The notes under the pieces: model-generated | Seen by the model: only the letters and a program-made list of their open reading frames with translations | The model's database searches: none | Told to the model about the DNA's origin: nothing | Shown: positions 1 through 8,295 of the stretch, piece after piece | How the letters are laid out: every line of letters begins with the position of its first letter | Numbering within the stretch: position 1 is the first letter of the stretch | Translations under genes and position numbers: made by a program | From: Tahibacter amnicola | Lineage (GTDB): Bacteria; Pseudomonadota; Gammaproteobacteria; Xanthomonadales; Rhodanobacteraceae | Direction of reading: 5' to 3' | DNA: 64,000 nucleotides | Assembly: GCF_025398735.1 (NCBI RefSeq) | Contig: NZ_CP104694.1 | Coordinates: 981,501 to 1,045,500 of the forward strand

Positions 1-108
1 AAGGCGGCGTGATGTACTGAGTGCGTACCGGGACGTCTGTCCGGCGTCCCGGTTCAAGGTATTCCAACGACCCCGACGGTATGATGCGGCATCTTTCCGG
101 AGATGCGC

Positions 109-1128
109 ATGCGCACGATCGTGTCGGCTCTGACGCTGTTGGTACTGGTTGGAATGCTGCTGTGGCAGCTGCGCATCATGGGAAATCTCGGCCGGCGCCA
201 GCAGGCATTGCTGGATGAACTGGCAACAGCGCTGCGCGGCAAGGCGTTTTTCCGGGTGCACCTGGCGCGTCGCGACATGTTCGTCCGACGCATGAAGATG
301 CAGCCATCGGAAGCGCGTGGCCTGTTGATTCCCGAGGATGACGCTGTCCGCCTGGTTGCCATCTGGCCGGATGGCAGCCGCTTCGACCAGCGTATCGGAC
401 GCGATGCCCTGAACCTCGCGTGGATCGGCCAGCCTGGGCTCAATGCCGGAAATCTCCACTGGCTGTCCGTCGGCGAGCCGCCGCTCTACATCAGTGCCGA
501 TACGGGAATGAATGCGGTCTCCTCGCTTCGCCAGACGGCGGATCTCTATCGCAGCCTGATGCGTCCGGGTGACCTGGAACCACCCGCCCGCGATTTTGCG
601 CTGGAGAAAAATCCCGCCAGTCTCACCGCGGTCGTGCTGGTGCTGGCGCTGGTGGCCTACACCGTCCTCGACGGCATCGGCAATCCGTATACATTGCTGA
701 ATACTTCCGGCGCCTCGCGCTTCCTGCCGGTGTTCGGCGTGCTGGCGCTTCCCTTGGCCTATCCGGTCCTGGTGCGCTGGAAAGTGCCCGCACGCGAGTC
801 CCTGGTGACCTGCCTGCTGATGAGCCTGACCCTCGCATTCGCCGTCATTCCCCTGGGAAAACGCATCGACGGACTTCTCGCGAGCGAGTCGTTCCGCGAT
901 CACGAGTACCGCCTGACGGCCACGCGTGAACTGGAACCCGTGGATCCGGCATCGCCACTGCTGCGCCTGCGTCCGCACAAGGAATACTGGGCCCAGTTCC
1001 CGGTCGGCAGCGTGCACCGGATGCCGTTGCGCAAGGGCGGGCTGGGTCTCTGGCAGGCGGATACGCGGGATTTCAGCGAGAAAGTCCGACGCTGGTACGA
1101 GGCGCATCCTTCCGCGCGACAGAAATAA
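109..1128 (+). CDS. Multi-pass membrane protein of unknown function
   Basis: I do not recognise this 339-residue protein. It has an N-terminal membrane segment (about residues 6-24), a soluble stretch of some 150 residues that would lie outside the cytoplasm, then three further hydrophobic segments between about residues 170 and 255, and a soluble C-terminal tail. The ATG at 109 is preferred to the one at 103 because the GGAG at 99-102 sits six bases before 109 but directly abuts 103. It stands alone: the next gene on the right is convergent. An integral inner-membrane location is clear from the sequence; no catalytic motif is visible. Confidence 0.7.
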   Translation: MRTIVSALTLLVLVGMLLWQLRIMGNLGRRQQALLDELATALRGKAFFRVHLARRDMFVRRMKMQPSEARGLLIPEDDAVRLVAIWPDGSRFDQRIGRDALNLAWIGQPGLNAGNLHWLSVGEPPLYISADTGMNAVSSLRQTADLYRSLMRPGDLEPPARDFALEKNPASLTAVVLVLALVAYTVLDGIGNPYTLLNTSGASRFLPVFGVLALPLAYPVLVRWKVPARESLVTCLLMSLTLAFAVIPLGKRIDGLLASESFRDHEYRLTATRELEPVDPASPLLRLRPHKEYWAQFPVGSVHRMPLRKGGLGLWQADTRDFSEKVRRWYEAHPSARQK

Positions 1129-1161
1129 GGGAAGTCCGCCGGGCCGGCGGATCATCCCGCG

Positions 1162-1485
1162 TCACGTTTTTTCCGGCTCCGGAATGTGCTCCGCCACTTC
1201 GTAGTGGCGCACCAGCGGTTCCATTTCCAGCAGGAATTCGTCGTCCTGGGCGTAGTAGCGCGAACGTTCGGCTTCCTTGCCGGCGAAGCGACGGACGGCG
1301 TCCATGGAATCCCAAAGGGAAATAATCTGGAATTCGCAATGTTCACCTTGTACGCGGCGAATGACGTAGACACCGCGATTGCCCGGGGTTTGCGCAAAAT
1401 CACGCAATCCTGTCTGGCGCAGGTGCTCCAGGTACTCCTCGGCCTTCTCGGCGAGCGTCACGCCGCGCCAGACACGGGCAATCAT
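1162..1485 (-). CDS. Antibiotic biosynthesis monooxygenase (ABM) domain protein
   Basis: A 107-residue protein with the size and feel of a single ABM/dimeric alpha-beta barrel domain: MIARVWRG at the start, a central FQIISLWDS strand, and a helix rich in charged residues around AVRRFAGKEAERSRYY. Members of this family are small cytoplasmic dimers, some acting as cofactor-free oxygenases or haem-degrading enzymes, many uncharacterised. The start at 1485 is supported by a GGAGAG ribosome-binding site just upstream; a longer reading to 1620 would add a low-complexity Pro/Arg-rich leader and is rejected. It converges on the preceding gene. Substrate unknown. Confidence 0.75.
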   Translation of the reverse strand: MIARVWRGVTLAEKAEEYLEHLRQTGLRDFAQTPGNRGVYVIRRVQGEHCEFQIISLWDSMDAVRRFAGKEAERSRYYAQDDEFLLEMEPLVRHYEVAEHIPEPEKT

Positions 1486-1700
1486 GAAGTCTCTCCGGGG
1501 AGGTGGACGGGGCCAGCTTAGAGCCTGCGGTCGGCCTTGGAAAGGACGTCGATGGTCCGGGGTGGGCGGCGAACCGGCGCCAGGCAGGCCACGTCGTGAC
1601 GGATGCGGCGAAGTATCCAAGGGTGGGTTCGCGCTTCACCCTGCTCCCAACTTGCGCCGACCTTGCCTAGACTCGGGTCCTGCGATGGAAGGAGGCGAGG

Positions 1701-2657
1701 ATGGTGACAGGACTGGGCGGCCTCGCGGCCGGCGCACTGCTGATCGTGCTGGGCGGCGACTCCCTGGCCAAAGGGCTGACCGGTACCGCCCTCAACCTGC
1801 GCATGTCGGGGATCCGGACCGGCTTGCTGGTCAGCGGACTGGCCGCAGCGCTGCCCGCGCTGGCGGCAAGCGGCATGGCGCTGGCTGCGGGGCGGCCCGC
1901 AATGGCGCTGGGCTGCGGGGTGGGGGCGGCACTGGCGGCGCTGGGACTGGGGCTGGGGCTCGGCGCGTCGATCCGGTCGCTGGACGTCCAGGCGCGTATC
2001 CCCACACTGATCCTGGCAGTGATCCTTGTTGCCGCGTTGACCGCGGGTCTCCTGAGCTGGGACGGGCGCCTCGCGGCGGGTGACGGCGTCGGCCTGGCTG
2101 GCATTCTCGTGTTCGTTGTTGCGATGGTATGGAGGCGTGCACCCCGGGAAGCCACCACGGTGCAACAGGCGTTTGCCACGGCGGTTGAAACACGGCGCGA
2201 GCCCTCGCGTGTGGCACTTCGTGTAGCAGTGGGCGCAGCGGTGCTGGTGGCCGGCGCGCACCTGGCGGTACGCGCCATCAGCGGCCTTGGGACGGCGACG
2301 GACGCAGCGGATTTCCTGGCGGGCGCTACCGTGCTGGGCGTGGTGGCGAGCCTGCCACTGGCGGCGTCGACGGCGATGGCCAGCCTGCTGCGCCAGGGCG
2401 ACCTGGCCGTCGGTACCAGCCTGATGGCGGCGGTCGCCACGCTGTGCGGCGCGGTAGGCCTGTGCGCCCTGGTGCGGCCCTTGTCCATTCCGCGCCAATG
2501 GCTGGCTTTCGATCTGGTAGCCGTGCTGCTATTTGCCGTGGCGCTGATCCCGATGCTGCGCAGCGACGCCCGCCTGACCCGCGCGGAAGGCGCGACGGTG
2601 CTGACGGCATGGGTCGCCTACGTACTGTGGCGGGCCTTCCTGGCCAGTGGCGGATAA
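1701..2657 (+). CDS. CaCA-like (Ca2+/Na+ exchanger fold) membrane protein, degenerate
   Basis: A 318-residue, almost wholly hydrophobic protein with about ten membrane segments in two halves, like the YrbG branch of calcium/cation antiporters. Each half starts with a segment resembling an alpha repeat: GGDSLAKGLTGTALNLRMSG near residue 18 and AGAHLAVRAISGLGTATDAA near residue 183. In true exchangers each repeat continues into GTSxPE and GSN motifs that carry the ion-binding acidic and Asn residues. Here they read LAAALPALAAS and VASLPLAAST, so the Glu and Asn are missing in both halves. The fold is probably kept, but ordinary Ca2+ exchange is doubtful. A strong GGAGG lies 5-10 bases before the ATG. 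Confidence 0.6.
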   Translation: MVTGLGGLAAGALLIVLGGDSLAKGLTGTALNLRMSGIRTGLLVSGLAAALPALAASGMALAAGRPAMALGCGVGAALAALGLGLGLGASIRSLDVQARIPTLILAVILVAALTAGLLSWDGRLAAGDGVGLAGILVFVVAMVWRRAPREATTVQQAFATAVETRREPSRVALRVAVGAAVLVAGAHLAVRAISGLGTATDAADFLAGATVLGVVASLPLAASTAMASLLRQGDLAVGTSLMAAVATLCGAVGLCALVRPLSIPRQWLAFDLVAVLLFAVALIPMLRSDARLTRAEGATVLTAWVAYVLWRAFLASGG

Positions 2658-2821
2658 TGGCCCGGATCGGTGTTTTCGGTGAAGCTGTTCACGAAAGCGC
2701 GAATTTACGGTAAACCAGTTCTCCGTACCGAAGGTCGCCGCTTGCTTATACTCGGCCCGGGAACTGCCGCTTGCGCGGCCCGGTCCGGCCGTTGTCGCAG
2801 GTCCCATCCGAGGAGGGGCGC

Positions 2822-3850
2822 ATGACCGTAATACTCGCCGTCGTGGCGGTGCTGCTGGGAGCAGCCGCTGCCGCGCTGGGCTGGCGCTGGAAGCAGTCCG
2901 AAGCAGACAAGGCGCGTCTGCTTGCCGAGCACCAGCAAGTCGAGGCTGAACTCAAGCAACTGCAGTCGAGCCAGGCGCAGGTGATCCATACCACCAAGCT
3001 GGCATCCCTGGGGCAGATGGTGGCCGGTGTGGCGCACGAGCTGAACACGCCGCTGGGCTTTGTGAAAAGCAATGTCGAGGTCGTGTGCGACCTGCTCGAC
3101 GACTACCGTAAGCTGGTCAAGGCCTATGATGCGGCCGTGCAGTACTGCCAGCAGCCGGTCGACCTCATGTTCGGAGCCGACAAGTCTTCCCTGGACAAAC
3201 TCGTCAAGCACGTTGAAGAGTCGCGCCGCAAGCTGTTCGAGGCGCGCACCAACGTGGAAAAGAGCCCGCTCCTGACGGAAGCGAAGGAGCTGCTTGCGGA
3301 CGCCGGCGACGGCATTACGCAGCTGGCTTCGCTGGTGCAGAATCTCAAGGGATTCGCCCGCGTCGACCGGGACGGCATGGACCTCATGGACGTCAACGAA
3401 GGCGTCGAGAGCGCGCTGATGATCGCGGCCCACCAGCTGCGCGACCGGATCAAGGTCGTGCGCCGCTTCGACCAGGTGCCGCGCGTGCGCGGCATGCCTT
3501 CGCAGCTCAACCAGGTCTTTCTCAACCTCATCACCAACGCCGCTCAGGCGATGGAAGACGAGGGGACGCTCACCGTCACCACGCGCGCCGGCGAGGGCCA
3601 GGTCGAGATCCTGTTTGCCGACACCGGCTGTGGCATTCCGGACGACGTCCTGCCGAAGATATTTGATCCTTTCTTCACAACCAAGGCGCCGGGTGAGGGT
3701 ACTGGGCTGGGTCTGTCGATCGTGCACAAGATCGTCAAATCCCATGGCGGGTCCATAAAAGTGCGGACCACGCCCAATCGCGGTTCTGAATTTACCGTCA
3801 TGCTTCCTTCGGAGAATCCGGCCGGAGGTCGCGCCGCTACACTGCATTGA
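2822..3850 (+). CDS. Membrane-anchored sensor histidine kinase
   Basis: A 343-residue kinase. Residues 1-21 form one membrane anchor, followed by a short coiled coil and an H-box LGQMVAGVAHELNTPLG with the phospho-accepting His at 72. A long helical insertion follows, then a HATPase domain with N box LITNAAQAM, G1 DTGCGIPDD and G2 GEGTGLGLSIV. The HELNTPL form of the H-box is typical of the C4-dicarboxylate sensor group. It has no recognisable periplasmic or PAS sensor, so the signal must come through the anchor, the coiled coil or the inserted helices. ATG 2822 has GAGGAGG upstream. The next gene, 18 bases downstream, encodes its probable response regulator. Confidence 0.85.
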   Translation: MTVILAVVAVLLGAAAAALGWRWKQSEADKARLLAEHQQVEAELKQLQSSQAQVIHTTKLASLGQMVAGVAHELNTPLGFVKSNVEVVCDLLDDYRKLVKAYDAAVQYCQQPVDLMFGADKSSLDKLVKHVEESRRKLFEARTNVEKSPLLTEAKELLADAGDGITQLASLVQNLKGFARVDRDGMDLMDVNEGVESALMIAAHQLRDRIKVVRRFDQVPRVRGMPSQLNQVFLNLITNAAQAMEDEGTLTVTTRAGEGQVEILFADTGCGIPDDVLPKIFDPFFTTKAPGEGTGLGLSIVHKIVKSHGGSIKVRTTPNRGSEFTVMLPSENPAGGRAATLH

Positions 3851-3868
3851 GCGAAGCTGCGCATAGCC

Positions 3869-4849
3869 ATGCTAGGACACGACTTCGAAATGCCCGAAAA
3901 CAACGCGCCGAGCGGTGTGCTGCGCGTTCTGTTCGTTGATGACGAAGCGCGCATCCTGCGTGCGCTCAAGGCCTTGTTCCGCGACCTGGAAACATTCATC
4001 ACTTCCGATCCGCGCGAGGCTCCGCAGCTGGCTGCCAGGCATGATATCGACGTGGTCGTGTGCGACCAGCGCATGCCGGAGATGCTGGGCGTGGATGTCC
4101 TGCGCGAGATCCGCGCCAGCCAGCCGCGCGCCATGCGCATCCTGCTGACCGGCTATTCCGACCTCAAGGCCGTGCTGGGCTCGGTCAACGAAGGCGAGGT
4201 GTATCGCTTCGTCAACAAGCCCTGGGTCAACTCGGATCTGCGCGCCCTGGTTCTGGAAGCCGGCAGCATCGCGCGCGAGGCGCCGGTGGTGGCCACCGAC
4301 CAGCTCAGCCCCAACGAACAGAACATCGCCCGCTCGCAGGTCGGCGTTCTGGTTATTGAGGACGACCCGACCGTGCAGCAGCGTCTGCGCGAGATCCTGC
4401 AACCGCACTACCAGGTGCGCTTCGCCAATACGGCCGAGCGTGCACTCCAGGTGCTGGAGCAGCACGAAACCGGCGTGGTCATCTCGGAAACCGCCACCAA
4501 TCACGGCGCCGACCTGACCCTCATGCTCAAGGCGCTCAAGCAATACCATCCGCATATTGCGACCGTGGTCATCACCGAACGCGCCAACGCGCAGACGGTG
4601 ATCGAGCTGATCAACGAAGGCCAGGTCTACCGCATGCTGATCAAGCCGGTGCGCATGGGGTCGTGCCGCCTGAGCATCGACTCGGCCCTGGGCCGCTACT
4701 GGAAGCTCAAGCAGACGCCCCAGGCCGTGCGTCGCTACGGCGTCACGCCGACCGTGGAAACCATGCAGGCCCAGGCCAAGCTGCCCAATTCCCTGCTCAG
4801 TCGCATCCGTTCGCTGCCGGCGCGATTGTTCGGCGCACACCGCGTGTGA
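3869..4849 (+). CDS. Two-receiver response regulator, second receiver with Glu at the phosphosite
   Basis: A 326-residue protein made of two receiver domains and a short basic tail, with no DNA-binding or enzymatic output domain. Receiver 1 (about residues 18-135) has the acidic pair VDDE, phospho-acceptor Asp66 in CDQRMP, LLTG and the KPW lysine. Receiver 2 (about 158-275) keeps VIEDD, VVITE and LIKPV, but aligns Glu207 (in VVISETATN) with the phosphorylated Asp, which may mimic constant phosphorylation. It follows the kinase by 18 bases and is probably its partner. The start may instead be ATG 3890, seven codons downstream; neither has a strong ribosome-binding site. Confidence 0.85.
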   Translation: MLGHDFEMPENNAPSGVLRVLFVDDEARILRALKALFRDLETFITSDPREAPQLAARHDIDVVVCDQRMPEMLGVDVLREIRASQPRAMRILLTGYSDLKAVLGSVNEGEVYRFVNKPWVNSDLRALVLEAGSIAREAPVVATDQLSPNEQNIARSQVGVLVIEDDPTVQQRLREILQPHYQVRFANTAERALQVLEQHETGVVISETATNHGADLTLMLKALKQYHPHIATVVITERANAQTVIELINEGQVYRMLIKPVRMGSCRLSIDSALGRYWKLKQTPQAVRRYGVTPTVETMQAQAKLPNSLLSRIRSLPARLFGAHRV

Positions 4850-5009
4850 TCGCCGTCTGATACTGCGCGTTCTTGCTTTGTCGCAATGGGAATTAGTTTC
4901 TTTTGGTGGGGTACATAGGGCCGCGGAAACGCGGCTGCAGCGCTATACTGCGCCTCCCACGTGCGCCGAGCGGCCAGCCCTCGTCGCGCCATGACGACAC
5001 CGGGCGATC

Positions 5010-5924
5010 GTGCAGCCATCAACCTCACCCATAGCGCTGTGTTTCGGTGCGTCGGGCGCCATCGGGCGCTTCCTGCTGCCGCGTCTGCGGGCGGGCGGCT
5101 GGCGCGTGATGGCCGTGAGCCGGCAGCCCGGCCGGGTGAGCGACGCCCGCCTGCTGTGGCTGTGCACCGATCTGGCGGGCGCCACGATTGCGACCAAGGG
5201 CATCGGCGCGGTGATCAGTGTCGGCCCGCTCGATGCGTTCGTCGAATGGCTGGAACGCTCGCCGCTGGCACCGGGCGTACGCGTCGTGGCGATGAGCTCG
5301 ATGAGCGCAGTCAGCAAGTCGGCATCGGCGGACGGCGCCGAGCGCGCCCTGTCCGCGCGCCTGCTGGAATACGAAAACCGGCTCATGCGCCGCTGCGATG
5401 CCGCCGGATTGGCCTGGACCATACTGCGGCCGACCCTGATATATGGCGCAGGTATCGACCGCAGCCTGACACCGCTGGTCCGCTTCGCCCGCCGCACGCG
5501 GCTCTTCCCCTGGCTGTGGGGCGCCACCGGCCTGCGTCAGCCGGTTCACGCGGATGACCTGGCCGCGGCCTGCGCGGCCGCCCTGGCCGCGCCGCAGGCT
5601 GCCGGTCAACGCCTGGAAACCGGCGGAGGCGAAGTGCTGCCGTTCGCGACCCTCCTCGATCGCGTGCGGCGCAGCTGTGGCGTGGCGACGATTCCTGTTC
5701 CGGTCCCGCTCGCCGCACTGCAGACGGCTGCTGTGCTGAGCGGTCGCGGCCGTGGCATCGTCCAGCGCCTGCGCCAGGACCTGACGGCCGACAACCAGGC
5801 CGCCGGCCAGCTCCTGGGCTTTGTCCCGCGGCCATTCCTGCCCGATCCCGGTTGCTGGTCGCCGCTGCCGGAGTTGGCGGGTCCACATCCTGTAGAAGTG
5901 GATAGCGCGACAAAAACGCCGTAG
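5010..5924 (+). CDS. NAD(P)-binding SDR/epimerase-like oxidoreductase
   Basis: A 304-residue Rossmann protein of the atypical, extended SDR group. The N-terminal ALCFGASGAIGRFLL carries the GxxGxxG dinucleotide-binding motif, and the first half ends with AMSSMSAVSKS and a LRPTLIYG motif like those of sugar epimerases and NAD-dependent oxidoreductases. The classical YxxxK pair is replaced by EYENRLMRR (Tyr without the canonical Lys spacing), so catalytic activity is not assured. The start is a GTG, since no in-frame ATG precedes the Rossmann motif; the ATG at 4991 is in another frame. No operon partner is evident and the substrate is unknown. Confidence 0.75.
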   Translation: MQPSTSPIALCFGASGAIGRFLLPRLRAGGWRVMAVSRQPGRVSDARLLWLCTDLAGATIATKGIGAVISVGPLDAFVEWLERSPLAPGVRVVAMSSMSAVSKSASADGAERALSARLLEYENRLMRRCDAAGLAWTILRPTLIYGAGIDRSLTPLVRFARRTRLFPWLWGATGLRQPVHADDLAAACAAALAAPQAAGQRLETGGGEVLPFATLLDRVRRSCGVATIPVPVPLAALQTAAVLSGRGRGIVQRLRQDLTADNQAAGQLLGFVPRPFLPDPGCWSPLPELAGPHPVEVDSATKTP

Positions 5925-6066
5925 TTTGCTGCGCCGCAACAGCAAAAACTGTCCTCGTCAGTTCGTTAAATCAGCGTTGCCAACAAGCGTTTGAACTCCC
6001 TAAGATACGGCGGCGTCGTGTCACAAAATTCCGCGCGTAACCAATTCCGCAAGAAGGAATCTTCCT

Positions 6067-8268
6067 ATGCAGGCCCGAAAGAGTTTGGCACTGGCGTTGG
6101 CGTCCGCGCTGCTCGCCGCGTGTGGCGGTGGCAGTAACAGTCCTCGCGCGGTGGCTGCGCCGCCGGTCTTGAACAGCAACGGCTCGCCGGTAACGGGCGT
6201 CATCGCGGCCCGGTTCGATCCGGGTAACGCCGATGCTGCGCAGCGTGTCATTCCGCTGCCGAACAACCTGCTCTTTTCGGGTACGACCGACCTCACCCTC
6301 GAGCTGCCGGTCGCCAATCCCAACAATTTCAGCGATCCCCAGGTGGCGGTCAGCGCCCTGGACGGCTGGAGCACGACGGCGCCCTGGACCCTCCAGTTCA
6401 GCGCCGAACCCAAGGACAGCAGCCTCGTCCCGGGTACCACGATCCGCGTCTTCGAAGTCACGTTGACCGGCCCCGGTGGCGGCGTCACCGGCGTCACGCG
6501 CGAGCTGGCGCCGGGTACCGAGTTCGCCGTGGCCAAGGTGCCGTCTGACACGACCAAGCGCACCGTTGCGATTGTCCCGATCAAGCCGCTCAAGCAGCTG
6601 ACGAGCTACATGGTGATCGCTACCACCGGTGTAACGGACAACTCGAACAACGACGCCACGCCGGACCAGACCTACTTCCTGTCCAAGCGCACCAGTCCGC
6701 TGTGCGTGAACAATGCCTCGACCGAGCCGCTGCTGCCGGCGACGACGGCCTGTGGCCTGGAGCCGCTGCGCCGCCTGACCAACTCGCACCTGGCCGCGGC
6801 CGCGACGCAGGGCATTGATCCGTCCAAGGTGGTGGTCAGCTGGGTCGCCACCACCCAGTCGATCACGCCGGTCTTCCAGGCTGCAGTCGGCAAGGTGCAG
6901 CAGTCTCCCGCGCCGGTGGTCCGCACTGCGCCGACGGGCAAGACGATCGGTGACCTGGGCCTGGGCCTGCAACCGATCGCCGACATCTACATCGGCACCC
7001 TGGATGTTCCCTACTACCTCAACGCCCCCGCTGCGGCGACGCCGGGTGCGCAGGCGGTCGCGGTGCTGGGCGGCTTCTGGAAGGCGGCTCCGAACGGCTA
7101 TGTCGCGCCTTTCAACCAGCTTGGCCTTTCGCCGACCTCGACCAACGTCACCTTTGCCAATCCGTTCCCCGTGGCAACCAAGACCGAGACCATCCCGCTG
7201 ATCCTGAGCGTGCCGAATGCGGCCTCGGGCAAGACGCGTCCGGCGTCCGGCTGGCCGATCGTGATCTACCAGCACGGCATTACGCGCAGCCGCGCCGACT
7301 CCTTCGCGGTGGCCCAGGCGATGGCCTCGCAGGGCTTCGCCGTGATCGCCATCGACGCGCCGTTGCACGGCCTGCCACCCGCCCATCCGTTCAACATCAG
7401 CGCCACGCCGTTTGCGGCGCTGGGTGCGCGCGAGCGCACCTTCGACGTCGACCTGATCAACAATGCGGCCAACGGATGCCCGGCGGGCACCTCGATCTGT
7501 CCGGATGGCGTGGCCGATGCGTCAGGCACCCACTTTATCAACCTGGGCAGCCTGCTGACCTCGCGCGACAACATCCGCCAGGCGGTCGTGGACCTGTTCT
7601 CGCTGTCCAAGGCGATTCCGACGATCAACTACGACAACGTGGCCGGCGCCGACTTCGACGGTTCGCGCGTGCAGTTCATCGGCCAGTCGCTGGGCGGCAT
7701 CATCGGCACGAGCTTCACCGCGTTCGATCCGGCGGTCAGCAACGTTGCGCTGAGCGTCCCGGGTGCCGGCATCGCGCGCCTGCTGGACGCCTCGCCGACC
7801 TTCGGCCCGCGCATCCGCACCGGGCTCGCCGCGGCCGGCCTGAATGCGGGCACGCCGGACTATGACCGCTTCCTGGGTGCCGCCCAGCAGGTGATCGACT
7901 CGGCAGATCCGATCAACACGGCCTTCGTGCTGGGTGCCTCGACCAAGCGCGTGCTGCTGCAGGAAGTCGTGGGGGGCGGCGATGTGCTGCCGGACCAGGT
8001 CATTCCCAACGTCGTGCCGGGCTCGCCGACCTCGGGTACCGAGGCGCTGATCCGCGCCCTGGGCCTGGCTTCGATCACCCAGACCACGCAGTCGGCGACC
8101 GGCATCCGCGGCGCCGTCCGTTTCATCAAGGGTGACCACAGCTCGCTGATCGGCTCGCCCGCTTCGCCGGCCGCCACCGTGGAGATGCAGCGGCAGATTG
8201 CCAGCCTGTTTGTTTCCAACGGCGCCGCGGTGCAGGTGACCGACACTTCCGTGATCAAGACGCAGTAA
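6067..8268 (+). CDS. Lipoprotein lipase/esterase (VolA/Pla-1/Cef-like)
   Basis: A 733-residue alpha/beta hydrolase with a lipoprotein signal peptide (lipobox LLAAC, Cys near residue 18). The N-terminal third, including IPLPNNLLFSGTTDLTLELP, resembles the bacterial virulence-factor lipase N-terminal domain. The hydrolase part has the nucleophile elbow FIGQSLGG (Ser541), a likely acid in GGGDVLPDQ and His691 in KGDHSS. Enzymes of this type sit on the outer membrane and cleave lipids such as lysophosphatidylcholine or other esters. It has a GAAGGA ribosome-binding site and is followed after 27 bases by a DUF1302 gene, so it probably opens an operon that takes up or exports lipophilic products. 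The exact substrate is not known. Confidence 0.85.
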   Translation: MQARKSLALALASALLAACGGGSNSPRAVAAPPVLNSNGSPVTGVIAARFDPGNADAAQRVIPLPNNLLFSGTTDLTLELPVANPNNFSDPQVAVSALDGWSTTAPWTLQFSAEPKDSSLVPGTTIRVFEVTLTGPGGGVTGVTRELAPGTEFAVAKVPSDTTKRTVAIVPIKPLKQLTSYMVIATTGVTDNSNNDATPDQTYFLSKRTSPLCVNNASTEPLLPATTACGLEPLRRLTNSHLAAAATQGIDPSKVVVSWVATTQSITPVFQAAVGKVQQSPAPVVRTAPTGKTIGDLGLGLQPIADIYIGTLDVPYYLNAPAAATPGAQAVAVLGGFWKAAPNGYVAPFNQLGLSPTSTNVTFANPFPVATKTETIPLILSVPNAASGKTRPASGWPIVIYQHGITRSRADSFAVAQAMASQGFAVIAIDAPLHGLPPAHPFNISATPFAALGARERTFDVDLINNAANGCPAGTSICPDGVADASGTHFINLGSLLTSRDNIRQAVVDLFSLSKAIPTINYDNVAGADFDGSRVQFIGQSLGGIIGTSFTAFDPAVSNVALSVPGAGIARLLDASPTFGPRIRTGLAAAGLNAGTPDYDRFLGAAQQVIDSADPINTAFVLGASTKRVLLQEVVGGGDVLPDQVIPNVVPGSPTSGTEALIRALGLASITQTTQSATGIRGAVRFIKGDHSSLIGSPASPAATVEMQRQIASLFVSNGAAVQVTDTSVIKTQ

Positions 8269-8295
8269 CCGACAAGGAACTTGGGGAATACCAAT

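Noticed and set aside
1135-1151. TCCGCCGG/CCGGCGGA inverted repeat as terminator between the first two genes.
   Set aside because: Stem is short, with a one-base loop and no T run on either side.
1518-2498. A 326-codon minus-strand frame opposite the CaCA-like gene.
   Set aside because: Gln/Arg/His-rich shadow with no family resemblance; the plus-strand frame encodes ordered membrane helices.
2705-3847. A 380-codon minus-strand frame opposite the histidine kinase.
   Set aside because: Antisense shadow of a gene with complete H, N and G boxes.
5971-7386. A 471-codon minus-strand frame opposite the lipase 5' half.
   Set aside because: Arg/Gly-rich translation without motifs, antisense to a well supported lipoprotein gene.
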